Below, piece after piece: positions 12,320 to 22,550 of a stretch of DNA of 64,000 bases; the stretch's first letter is position 1, and every line of letters begins with the position of its first letter. The position numbers and the translations under genes are program-made. The DNA lies in assembly GCA_029948255.1 (NCBI GenBank), contig JALIZF010000991.1:59899-123898 (forward strand), in the 5' to 3' direction. The notes under the pieces are model-generated. The model saw only the letters and a list, made by a program, of their open reading frames with translations. It searched no databases and was not told the DNA's origin. The stretch is from Telmatactis stephensoni. Its lineage: Eukaryota; Cnidaria; Anthozoa; Actiniaria; Isophelliidae.

Positions 12320-12513
12320 CATTATTAAATGTGAAAATTGCATGTGTTTAAAAATGCAACTTTTTCCAAACGCTTTTTCGTCATTTCTTTTCTTATTCCT
12401 TTCCGACGTGTGTCTGAAAGTTTATTTAGGATAAGTTATTAAAATTTCTAAATACTGATTTGTCTTGTTTCCCTTTCTTTTTTATTTCTCATAAAATCTT
12501 TTCAAACAGCATC

Positions 12514-12662
12514 ATGAAGACCCTGTGTTTATCACTCGTCTGTGCCCTGGCATTTCTCGTGCTGCTTGAAATTGCGTGCACTGCAGCTACACCGTGTGAA
12601 CAAAGTGAATTGAAGAAATGCATTGGGAGTTATGTCTCTGGGTTTGCTAAACATGTCTCGCC

Positions 12663-12704
<42 letters not shown>

Positions 12705-14916
12705 CGATGACGATGACGATGACGACGACGACGACGATGGCGATGATAGTGACGACAGTGATGATGGTGATAGCGACGACGATGATGATGATAATGTTGA
12801 TAGTGATGATGATGGCGACGTTGCTCTACATTGCAAACTCGATAAAGTAAGCTTTTTATTGATTATTAACAAGAGACATGATACTAAGAAAGCGAAACCT
12901 GGAGATTGACGTCTGCACGATGTGCTTGACACTAAGGCTATTTTTAGTAGCAGACGAGGCTTTCAAACAATGGAATTTGATTTGTTCGCCTGCGCGGATA
13001 TGAATCATTTCTTCCGGCAATCAAAGCGGGCAATGGTGTCAACTTCCTGTTACTAAAAATAACCTTAAGCACATCGCTCAGATACCATGCAGTTTCGCTC
13101 TCTTAGTATTATGGTCTTTTGCTGTTGGTTAATATTTCGATTGAAGAAAAATGTTGAAGGTTATCATTGAAAACGAGGTACAAAACTCTAAAATGAAATG
13201 TGAAAATTAGATTATTTCATTCAAATTCGCTTTTTATTCGCCAGTTATCTGTGGCATTAAAGCGTTTTAGCTGGACTTCTCAAAGCCATATAACAAATAA
13301 GTTATCAACCTCGTTTGCTCGGTCTGTAAGGGAAAATATCAGACCTCGGTCTTTTTTGTACGGACCTCGCCTACGGCTCGGTCCGTACTGTCAAGACCTC
13401 GGTCTGATATTTTCCCATACAGACCTCGCGCTCGGTTAATAACCCTTTAGTATACAAAGAGATTGGCATTATAGACCTCATATAATCTTATTATTATCTT
13501 ATAATTGATAATTCTATCAATATACAGGAACTTGCCATGTGTACCGAGAACGCCTTAAAGAGGTGTGGTCACACTAGTACTCTGTTAGCACTTGGTCGAG
13601 CTGTGTTATCCTACGTCGTGTTTGATGACAAACTAAAAGTTTGCAAGTATAGGAAATATGACAAGCTTTACAAAAAACTGAAATCTGGTGAGTTAGTAAA
13701 TACATTGATTACATAAAGGATTTGAACGAAATCTGCGGTACTCACATAGGGGAGTTTCGCTTGGTTTCAACCCATGCTAATGTCTTAGTGAGATGTAATT
13801 CTTTTTTTCAATTCTTCAGTTTCCAAATATGAGTGGAAGAAAAAGATAGAAAGACTTTGTAAGTTAACAGTTGATACTTGTGGTCATGAAAAGTAGTACT
13901 AGCAATATCAATTCATGCAACCTTTTAATTTCCGAAGCTTTTTTAAAGAGTGCATAGTGCGCACTGGTACCCTTCTTTCTATTAGGTCTGTTCTCTAGAA
14001 AACACGCAGCAAATTAAATAGTACAGTGTAGTGCGTACTAGTTAATCAATCTATACTTTATGCGACGGAAAAATGAGATTTTCTAATCGATCAAGCCGCA
14101 GGCGATTACCTGCTTCAAGCAAAAATAGTTGAACATTTTCAATTCTTCTCCGAGCACTCACCAGTACGTACTAGTGGTTTGTGCAAGAAGTGGAGAATCA
14201 TAGGCTTTGTTGTGAGTTAAGGGGAAGTAGAAACAGTGTTTTGTTGAGGTCAATACGAACTAATCGATTTATACACGACTTTCAAAATGGCTGCTACTAA
14301 TTACCATAAATGCTGTAAAAAAAATCAATATTTCTGAAAGAGCAACTCTTTAAAATTTTCATTTGGAGATTGTTGATTTAGATGATTTGCGCGGGTTTCT
14401 GAATTAACAACAACAAAAAATCCTTGACGAGAAATGAGGATTTAAAATTTTGATAGAGTACCACGCTACAAAGGCTTCCAGTCATAAATACATCCAATCT
14501 TTTTTTTTGACCGCGCAAAACTTATTTTGTTTAACCGAAAAAAAATATTAAAACTGACTGTAAATACTACAAGTACTTTCTCACAAAATATTGATGATTT
14601 AGTGCAAGAAGCTCTCATGTCTGGAAAAATCGAGTTGTGAAAGTACGCAGTATTATCAGTGTATTCACCAGCTGCTTATTTTCTTGGTTTTACAGCCAAT
14701 TCTAAGCCTTCGAACTGCGCCAAGCGGGAGGACATCAAGTGCTTGAAGGAATTTGTACGAAAAATGACAGCAAATCCAAACTTGTGCACCAACATCCCTT
14801 TCAAGTACAACTGCATCAAACAGGCCAGTCAAAGATGCAAAAAGACGCACGTTTTGGAGGATCTAGTGGACCTGTTTCCTGAGGAGGCCAATAAAGTCCT
14901 CTCAGTGCTTTGCTAG
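12514..14916 (+). CDS. Gene B: secreted cysteine-rich protein with very long Asp tract, 4 exons
   Basis: Exons 12514-12846, 13528-13687, 13820-13858 and 14696-14916 join in frame (phases 0,1,1) for 250 residues. The start was placed at MKTLCLSLVCALAF, where the signal peptide begins and where gene C matches; an upstream in-frame ATG at 12460 lies in the likely leader. After the cleaved signal come C-x7-C, then an acidic region of roughly 60 residues, mostly Asp with some Ser and Gly, then LHC. Exon 2 has MCTENALKRCG and LLALGRAVLSY. Exon 4 has CAKREDIKCL, LCTNIPFKYNC and FPEEANK and ends in Cys. Twelve mature cysteines, all matched in A, C and D. The Asp tract is a GAT/GAC repeat that has partly diverged. 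Acidic secreted regions can bind calcium; a role in mineralisation or mucus is only conjecture. AATAAA at 15253. Confidence 0.85.
12664..12822 (+). repeat. Coding (GAT/GAC)n tract in gene B
   Basis: Trinucleotide repeat encoding the Asp tract. The first part is nearly pure GAT, the later part mixes GAT, GAC, AGT and GGT. The poly-Met and poly-Ser frames over it are shadows. Confidence 0.9.
12870..13121. mobile_element. MITE, CAAGAGACCATAATAC family, copy 2 (intron 1 of gene B)
   Basis: Starts CAAGAGACATGATACTAAG and ends with the mirrored CTCTTAGTATTATGGTCTTTTG. Shares arm words with 11413-11710 but is more diverged, so it is an older insertion. Confidence 0.7.
13313..13440. repeat. GAGCGCGAGGTC palindrome (intron 1 of gene B)
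   Basis: Near-perfect inverted repeat: GGGAAAATATCAGACCTCGG on the left and CCGAGGTCTGATATTTTCCC on the right, with a second nested palindrome (GGACCTCGCCTACGGCTCGG). Related to 7935-8042. Confidence 0.75.
13859..14695. other. Intron 3 of gene B
   Basis: No ORF, RNA or clear repeat boundary seen. Confidence 0.6.
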
Positions 14917-15124
14917 GAGACCAGACAAAATTGTTTTAACTGAAATGATATTTTGATATCTCGATATACTACTGATGTTTCCCGAGGCGAAGTTTCTCGA
15001 GGTAACAGTAATTAAGTGTTTTTATATATACCAACTGTCAAAAAACAAAAAGCAAAACGCTAGTATTTATTCTTTATATATTATTACTGTTGTACTATTG
15101 TCATATGGCCTTCTTTAAAATCAT

Positions 15125-15245
15125 TTTATACGTTTTATTATCATTTGTATGAGTGTAGCAAATATACATACTTTTTATTATCATTTGTATGAGTGTATTA
15201 GCAAATATACATACGTTTTATTATCATTTGTATGAGTGTAGCTCA
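15125..15245 (+). repeat. Three tandem 46-bp repeats in the 3' region of gene B
   Basis: TTTTATTATCATTTGTATGA followed by GTGTA(TTA)GCAAATATACATAC occurs three times in a row, just before the AATAAA at 15253. Probably within the 3'UTR. Confidence 0.8.
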
Positions 15246-15299
15246 TTATTCAAATAAAGACTGATTGTTTGATTGTTCGATTGAAATAATTACATTAAT

Positions 15300-15960
15300 A
15301 TCATTTTTATAATAATATAAATTGAATTGTACTTATACCTCGCTGAGTAAAGTCCTATGGTTTTGTTTTAAAATCTCAAAAAATTACCGACTGACCGATG
15401 CCCTTTGATAAAATGTATCATCATCTTTCACGTTTTATCAACTTCATCAACAAACGACCCGATAATTCACTGTTTTAGCACGACTTCTGACAAGAAAATG
15501 CGAGCTTTTCTTTCGAGGTGACCTTAACAGAGATATCAATCTGTTGGCGGGCGTGTCAAATGCCTGTAAAAGGGAGCAATGATGCAGGGAGAAAGGCTGT
15601 GCGCACCGATCGGCCTAAAGTTGAATCTGTACATCAACTGAATTAAAAATCTATATTGTCTATATTGACGAATAAAAGCTTTTCCATACAGCAAAATTGT
15701 ATGACACATCATACAAACATTCTGGTTTAATGGGCTACGTCTGGGGCTGGCGAAACGAGGTTCAAGAGAGAAATGGAAGGATAAAGGCGGGCGGACACTT
15801 GACATAACTTTCCTGAGACGGTGAAACTGCTGCAAGGTGCAATTGTAGCTAAGTTGGTTTAGTCTGTGGTCTTCTGAGCAAGAGATCACGAGTTCGATTT
15901 AAATTCCAGTCACCTTCGACTTCTCAGTTTGCATTCTGTATAGCATTAACTAGCTTTGAT
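15300..15960. other. Spacer between genes B and C
   Basis: No gene. A tRNA-like stretch (TTGGTTTAGTC...GAGTTCGATT, about 15850-15900) suggests a decayed SINE head. Confidence 0.35.
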
Positions 15961-15962
15961 TA

Positions 15963-16150
15963 ACAAATAGAACAGCTTTTTCCGTGCTCCGTTCACTATA
16001 CAGCACGTTGGAAGTGACGAGAGCACGAAAGAAGTGAAGGGAGAGCACGGTCCATAGGCGAGTACTCTCTACACTTCTTGAGTGCTCTCAGCACTTCCTA
16101 AGTGCTGTATTACTGAACGGAGCACGGAAAAGGCTGTCCTATTTGTTTTA
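15963..16150. mobile_element. MITE-like palindrome (CCGTGCTCCGTTCA family)
   Basis: AACAAATAGAACAGCTTTTTCCGTGCTCCGTTCA-type left end is mirrored by TGAACGGAGCACGGAAAAGG and CTATTTGTTTTA. The centre holds repeated GAGAGCAC/GTGCTCTC words. A partial end recurs at about 16221-16246. Confidence 0.65.
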
Positions 16151-16289
16151 TTATATTTTGCTAAACTGTTAAATATTCAAGAAAAAAATTGGATTTTCAG
16201 ATCTGAATTGGATCAGAACTGTGCTCCGTTCAGTAATAAAGCACATCTTTCGACCAATCAGAGCGCTCGTATATCGAGAAGGCTATATA

Positions 16290-16400
16290 ATAAATTAATA
16301 AATACCCTTAAAACGGAGCAATGGTGGGACGGGGGGTGGGAGAGGGGGAGGGAATTAGCACACCGTCGGCTTCCTGGGAGACCAGCTTTGTGCTGAACTG
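16290..16400 (+). repeat. SINE tail fragment
   Basis: ACCCTTAAAACGGAGCAATGG, then a G-rich run and TTAGCACACCGTCGGCTTCC, matches the tail of the tRNA-derived SINE at 32421-32625. Confidence 0.5.
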
Positions 16401-16497
16401 GTTTTGAAAAGGGAAAAAAGCAGACTGACTGATTTAGGACGAGAATAGCGACTGAATTCTGGCTATAGACACTTTCGAAACACCATACGCGCATTTT

Positions 16498-16703
16498 AGC
16501 TTTCTTAAAATGATTGACACAAGGGACAGCTGAGGACACAAAGTACTCCATGAATACCAATTATGAACTAAAACGCTGTGCTTTCAGCTGGTTGGTTCCC
16601 ATCACATGAACAAATAAAACAGCCAACAAGATAAATTGACCCATACTTAATGTATTGTACGTGAATTGTGTTGGCAACCAACAAATTTAAGAAAGTATCC
16701 AAG
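16498..16703 (+). promoter_or_regulatory. Conserved upstream block and putative non-coding exon of gene C
   Basis: Equal-length near-copy of 12114-12319. It ends ATCCAAG|GTAAAA, a plausible donor. The acceptor TTCAAACAG at 16836-16844 lies four bases before the gene C start codon, which would give a 140-bp 5'UTR intron. Confidence 0.55.
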
Positions 16704-16848
16704 GTAAAAACTTAAACTACATAAACTAAAAACTACATTAAGGTAAAAACTTGCTTAAAAATAGATTACTTTTGATGGATATCAATATTTCCGAATGCTG
16801 ATTTGTCTTGTTTCCCTTATTTCTCATAAAATCTTTTCAAACAGCATC

Positions 16849-19800
16849 ATGAAGACCCTGTGTTTATCACTCGTCTGTGCCCTGGCTTTTCTCATGTTGC
16901 TTGAGGATGCGTGCACTGCAGCTACACCGTGTGAGCAAAGTGAATTGAGCAAATGCCTTGGGAGTTATGTTTCTGGGTTTTCTAACTCTTTTGCCCCGTC
17001 TAACGATGATGACGATATTAAACTGCATTGCAAACTTGATAAAGTAAGTTCTGTTAGAGTAAGTTTGATTATATTACTTATATGATTTCGAAAGAAGGAT
17101 GTTAATTAAAGCTTAGCATTAAAAAGAAAGTGCAAAATTCTAAAATGAAATGTGAAAAACAATTCATTCATTAATTTTGTGATCGAGCCAACCACCCTGT
17201 ATACTCGTGAGATATGTAGTCCTGTGACACATAATCCCGGGCCTGCGCCGTTCCGCTCACCATATGAGTCTCCGGCCCATAGCTCATTGGTTAGAGCATC
17301 CAACCGGTCGTTGGAGGGTCGTGGGCTCGATTCCCGCTGTGGGCTCGGATTTTTTCCGAGCATTTCATCGTTCACGTATAAATTTAATTTAACTTTATTA
17401 AACTTTATTCAAATTCGCTTTTAATCTGGCCTTATAGACGGCCCTTAACCGCCCAATTCAGTATGGCCTGACCCAAGCCCTAGCCCTAACCCTAACAATA
17501 TCAATCCTATAATCCTATACAAATTAAATAGACAAGAGCCCACCCTTGGTGCCAGAATATTAATTAGAGTAGATTTCCTATGATTGTGAAAACGGCACCG
17601 CACGGTCACCACACGGTTACAGCAGGAATTTCGAATGTTTTTATAGACATCACGGCACGGTCACGGCCACGGCACGGCATGGTCCGTTTCACACTCATAC
17701 GAAATCTACTCTAAACGTAACGAAACGTAACGTAACGCGGAACAAAGCTGTGGTTCCCAGGGTATACGTAACAATTAGTGCGCAAGCGCTAGAAGACTTG
17801 GACACTTAAATAAACAGTTATTTATTTATTTATTTTTGTCATAACGCTATATAAACGCTATCTTCAGTGCAAGTGTTCCTACAAAATATATATTTGATCA
17901 TCAAGTCATGGAAAATGCGCTCAAAAAGTTAATAAATTATTATTATAATTATTATTATAGACTAATGGATCCGGCCTCAGGTTTTATTAGAAACTGCTTG
18001 TTTAACCAGAACAGATTTCGTATGAGGGTGAAACGGACCGCGCCGTGCCGTGACCATCAGTACTGCCTGCTTTGGTTTCACATTTTTCTTGATTATAAAA
18101 TGAAGAGGGAGTGTTTTAGCTTTTTCATTATTTTCAACAACCTTTCATTTGATTTCAATATTTTATTTTGGCAATCTTTACATTAGAAATGTGTAGATGA
18201 CATTTTAAAGACAGTTTATTTAGTTATATAAACATGGAACACGCGGATTTATAAAGAAATATTTGATAAGCTGATTGCACTTTATCATACAGATAATGAG
18301 GATCTAGTTTAAGGTGTTGTATGAAGCATGCTGTGTATTTAAAGTGGAAAAATTATTAAAAGTGGAATGTTAATTACCGCTTGTTGAGTGAAGTGTCCTA
18401 AAGGCTCCCGTCCCCTCCCCCCACTGTACGTCCCACAGGCGTCACCCCAAGCAAACATTTAGAGCAGCGCGTAACATCAGCGTACAAAGCAATATAAAGC
18501 AAATACAAAGGTCCGGGTTCGAATCCTCATGGAATAAAAAACATTTTCGCCTTATTATGTAGTAAATATTATCGTTTCATGTGTTTGTATGGTTTTTTTT
18601 TTCTGGTTTTAGCTGGGTTTTCCCTCTCCCATTACATAGAAGAACTTTTAAGTTCCTTTAAAAAGGAGGAGAAAAAATAAAGAAAGGAACAGCTTAAATT
18701 GCTTCAAAACCAGAAAAAAAGCATACTAAATGAAAAAAGCTCTAAATGATTGCTTGGGGTGCTTGTGTACGTCCCTGTTTTATGTACAGGAACAAAGTGG
18801 AATGCCAAAAGTTCCCGACTAATCGTAAGTTTTATTTAGATCGACGACGCATTTTGGTTTAAATGTGGAATAATTATTAAATAAAACATGCTGGATATAT
18901 GCAATCTGTAACTGCATTAGACTTTTTCGCTCACTGCCCAAGTGAGCGACTCTTTCCAAAGCAGCTACAATCCTTGCCAGAATTGTTGGCATGATTTTGT
19001 CGGAGTGCGCGCGCACAGTGGACGGTAATGAATTGCCCCCCCCCCCCCCCCCCCCACTCTCTCCCCCTGTACAATGTTGCTGTGAAAATCCCGACACCTC
19101 CCACTTGGCAATCAGTTCGAAATACCTTTTAGCTAGCAGCAACATTGTACAGGGGGAGGTGGGTTCAAATGTACAGCCACAAAGTATACAGTTTTAAAAA
19201 TATCTGGATATATAAAAATATCCGTTAAATTCACATCATGTCAACTGATTTTGGCAATGATTGAATTGTATCAGCGTTCTAGACCTAACAAAATTTTAAT
19301 TCTATCAATATCAGGAACTTACGGTGTGTACCGAGAACGCATTAAAGAGGTGTGGTCACACTAGTACTCTGTTAGCACTTGGTCGAGCTGTGTTATCCTA
19401 CGCCATATTTGATATAAGACTAAAAGTTTGTAAAAAATTCAAGGAATATAAAAAACTTGAGAAAGAGCTAAAAAAATCTGGTGAGTTAGTACAATATCTC
19501 GTAGTTATGCATTATAAAGGATCTGAACGGAATCTGCGGTATTTACTAATAGATGTGTCGCTTGGCCGTATTCTAACTACTGGATAAAGCTTTTCAATCC
19601 ATGGAAATACTTTAGTTGGGAGTTTTGAGTAGATCAATAAAAGTCATCTATATGGGTCTGGATTGCGCAATTTAAATTTTCAAAAAAGATGGGTTTGTGA
19701 AAAGACTATGGGAGGATAGGAGTTTTGATAGGCCAAGGAGACATTCCTAGCAAAAGCTGACCAAAATTAATACCTCCACTACTCTACACCTTCCCCCTTA

Positions 19801-21001
19801 TCCCCCCACCCCACGAATGTAAAAATCGTTTTGGGGCTCAGTGTTTATGGGATCGTTTGTACATCAACACTGAAACATTGATTGTAGATTTTGAGAACGC
19901 GAAACATCAACCAGAACACAAAATCACTTGCTTGCAATGAGCTACTTCTATGACTAGAACAATTGGTACTTTCCACGACCTTCTACCTAAGTGACACTGT
20001 ACGTTTTTTTTTAATTGTTTAGGTTCCAAATATGATTCGTGGAATCACAAGATTAAAAAACTTTGTAAGTTGACGTACAGCTTGTTTGAGTGTTAGCCGC
20101 TGGCAGTGATGACAAGTGGGTCTAAAATGAAGTAGGGCGCATGAATACTAGTGTAATGGTTACTCATGTTTGTTCCACTCGCGGCTGTAAATAGTGTCTA
20201 TATACTAGTTATACAATGGTTTCGAGTGTAATACAAGCGACTATTTTATCCCACACCATAGAAAATATAGCCGAAAGAGTTGAGTATCCGCGCCGAATAT
20301 ATAATTTAAACGGCTTTCCTGCTTTCTGATTGGCTGCATTTTCTATAATTAATTAATTTGCTGCTTTAACAGAAGATATTTTTCGTAGCTCATGCACAGT
20401 TTGCAATATGGGGCCCTTCATTAACATTAGCGCGAGTAAGGCGTGGTTTTCAGGTACTACGGAAGCAGAAGCGGGAGTAACTTACGTAACCTCTGTTGTA
20501 TATCATTTATAGTGAGTCTGCGCTTCTTCCGTTGCTCTTGAAAGCGAGATTTAAGGGAGAAGTCGAAACTGAAAGAGGTCAAAAAGAAATGCCAATATAC
20601 GGTGGCGCGAAGATGTGAATTTTATTTCCGAGTAATAAATCCCAGCAAGGATTTGAAGAACTGCCACAAGGTGAGGTACAAGTGCCCTCACTGCAGCATA
20701 TAACCATACATGCCACTCTGTACATGGATGACGTTTTTCCATATATTGACTGCTTGCTATTTCGTTTACAGCCAAATCTAAGTATACGCACTGCGCCAAG
20801 GAGGCGGACAAAAGGTGCTTGGAGGTGTTTGTACAAAAAATGAGAGCAAATCCAGATTTGTGTATCAACATCCCTTTCAAGTACAATTGTATCGAACACG
20901 CTTATCCACGATGCTACAAGGCTCACATTTTGAAAGATTTGGTGGAAGTGTTTCCTGAACAAGCCAATAAAGTTCTGGCAGTGTTTAATTGTAAGATATG
21001 A
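16849..21001 (+). CDS. Gene C: secreted cysteine-rich protein with short Asp tract, 4 exons
   Basis: Exons 16849-17043, 19315-19480, 20023-20064 and 20772-21001 join in frame (phases 0,1,1) for 210 residues. The signal peptide is nearly identical to gene B (MKTLCLSLVCALAFLML). The Asp tract is only four residues (NDDDDIKLHC), against about 60 acidic residues in B. Exon 2 keeps CTENALKRCG and LLALGRAVLSY but has a more lysine-rich end. Exon 4 has CAKEADKRCL, LCINIPFKYNC and VFPEQANK, and ends FNCKI, so the last Cys is two residues from the end. All twelve mature cysteines are kept. Sequence and upstream block show that B and C are the youngest pair. Intron 1 has swollen to 2.3 kb with SINE and MITE insertions. 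AATAAA at 21186. Confidence 0.85.
17274..17346 (+). mobile_element. tRNA-derived SINE head (tRNA-Thr-like)
   Basis: A-box-like TAGCTCATTGGTTAGAGCA and B-box GGGCTCGATTCCCG lie at tRNA spacing. A 5-bp anticodon stem TCCAA/TTGGA has GGT in its loop. The T-arm/acceptor junction has an extra base, and the sequence continues into a non-tRNA body, so it is read as a SINE rather than a working tRNA. Located in intron 1 of gene C. Confidence 0.6.
17571..17710 (+). mobile_element. Short MITE, GTGTGAAAC family, copy 2
   Basis: Begins near TTTCCTATGATTGTGAAAAC and ends GTTTCACACTCATACGAAAT. The inside is GCACGGTCACGGC-rich with a TTTTTATAGACA core. A further fragment lies at 18017-18052. Intron 1 of gene C. 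Confidence 0.7.
18437..18767. mobile_element. MITE with about 28-bp terminal inverted repeats
   Basis: Left CACCCCAAGCAAACATTTAG and right CTAAATGATTGCTTGGGGTG are reverse complements with one or two mismatches. No ORF. Intron 1 of gene C. Confidence 0.6.
19050..19163. repeat. Palindrome flanked by poly-C
   Basis: CCCCCTGTACAATGTTGCT and AGCAACATTGTACAGGGGG are a perfect inverted repeat around about 65 bp, next to a C run at 19037-19055. Confidence 0.7.
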
Positions 21002-21544
21002 GACTGAATCATTTTAACTGGGAAGGCTTTGATATATCGTATTTTAAGCTTATTTAGTTCAGTTGTGGGCAAGTCATGTTGAGATTTGGAATCCTAATGT
21101 ACATGTGGAAATAATTCAGTATATAATCAGTTGTTGACTCATTGTGGACAAAGAGGTTTGGAAAAACAGGGAGTTACAAAACAAGAATAAAAACTAAAAT
21201 ATCAGATTGTTTTCTACTTTGTCTTCTATGTTCTGTTCGTCACATATCAAGAAATTCAGTCTCTTATAAAAATGTGCTGTTTTCGGGAAATTTGTCCATA
21301 AAAAAGAAATTTGTACTTACCATATTTGGAAGCTGGAATATATTTTCATCACAAAAAAAGCGATTTTCTTCAAAAATTCCATCCAAATTTACAGCCATTC
21401 GAGTGAAAACTTGCTAAACAAGACAGCCATCTTGATTTTGACCTAAAAAGGACTGGAACAGTGTAGAAACAGGGACCCGCGGTTTGTTTACCACAGGAAG
21501 CCCAAAATAGCAACGTTTTCTTGTCCCCAGAGCCCACGGTGATA

Positions 21545-21584
21545 CCGTCCAGCGGAAGGCATCGGAATGGCTTCCGCTGGACGG
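21545..21584. other. Perfect 14-bp stem hairpin
   Basis: CCGTCCAGCGGAAG pairs with CTTCCGCTGGACGG across a 12-base loop. Located 3' of gene C, outside any exon. Could be a transposon end or an RNA hairpin. Confidence 0.6.
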
Positions 21585-21947
21585 TTTGAGTCAAACATCA
21601 CTTTCAATTTTTGCAGAACATTTTCTTAAGAAAATCGTAACTAGACTTCCTCGGCTGCAAAACATTTGATCGCGATATATATATATATAATTGTTTATCC
21701 CATGTCTGCACTGGTAGACTTTGGGCGATCATTGACATGATCTTATCTATATGGTTCTTCAGCAAGCAGCCCATTGGGTTTGGGCTTCCTGTGTAAATTT
21801 CAGAAAGAAAACGTTTCTCGTATCAAGTCCTTCTCGCCTCCGAATCGCCACAGCGCCCCAAAAAGCGAGGGGAACCTAATGTAGGTACTCACCTACTTAT
21901 GTCTTTCGCAATTTGATCGACACCATTCAACACCTTGAAGATAAGCT

Positions 21948-22134
21948 ATTGATACAAATGACAACTACGAACTGAAACATTATGCTTCCAGCTGTTTCAT
22001 TCCCATCACACGTGAACAAATAGAGCAGCCAGGATATAAAGACCCATGTATGATTCTGTCATTTACTCATATGCATATCATATGCATTTAATCGCAAGCG
22101 CTTCCCAGGCTTTCAAAGCTACAGAAATCAAAAG
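21948..22134 (+). promoter_or_regulatory. Upstream block and putative non-coding exon of gene D
   Basis: Diverged version of the B/C block. It shares TTCCCATCACACGTGAACAA, AGCAGCCA and GACCCAT with the same order and spacing, here with a clear GATATAAAG TATA-like word at 22032-22045. About 90 bp further on, ATCAAAAG|GTGAGA at 22134/22135 is a good donor. The matching acceptor TTTTCCAG ends at 24657, just before the gene D start codon, so a 2.5-kb 5'UTR intron is likely. Confidence 0.5.
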
Positions 22135-22471
22135 GTGAGAGAAAGAAATACCAGTTTTGTTAGTTGATTTAAGGATGGAAGTGAAATCAATTAGCGGCAA
22201 TGATGACATTTAAAATTACCTCATTCAGGCATTTATTGGAAGTGAAGTTTTTCTTTATTTTGTATGAATTTGCGGCTAGCCCAATTAGAGCGCTAACACT
22301 AAAACTGTGAAACAACTAAGCAACTAAATAGCACCAAATCCTTTGTTCTCCAAAAAAGTATCCTTGAATATAAATTTTAAAAACAAAGAGTTCACAATTC
22401 TACTTACAATCCCTACAATTTAACGACTCTGGCATTGAAAAGTTTAAAAAAAGTTGATACCTTGGAAAAGA

Positions 22472-22537
22472 GTCAAAGATTGTGTGTATTCCGTCAAGAC
22501 ATTTCCGAAGCGTCTGGAATACACAAACTTTGATTCT
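22472..22537. repeat. Short inverted repeat
   Basis: TCAAAGATTGTGTGTATTCC and GGAATACACAAACTTTGA pair across about 25 bp. Confidence 0.6.
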
Positions 22538-22550
22538 GCACCAAGCTAGT

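Noticed and set aside
12623..12932. Poly-Met and poly-Ser open frames over gene B
   Set aside because: Shadow frames of the GAT/GAC tract in the real exon.
17274..17346. tRNA-Thr gene
   Set aside because: The cloverleaf is imperfect at the T-arm/acceptor junction and the sequence runs into a SINE-type body, inside an intron.
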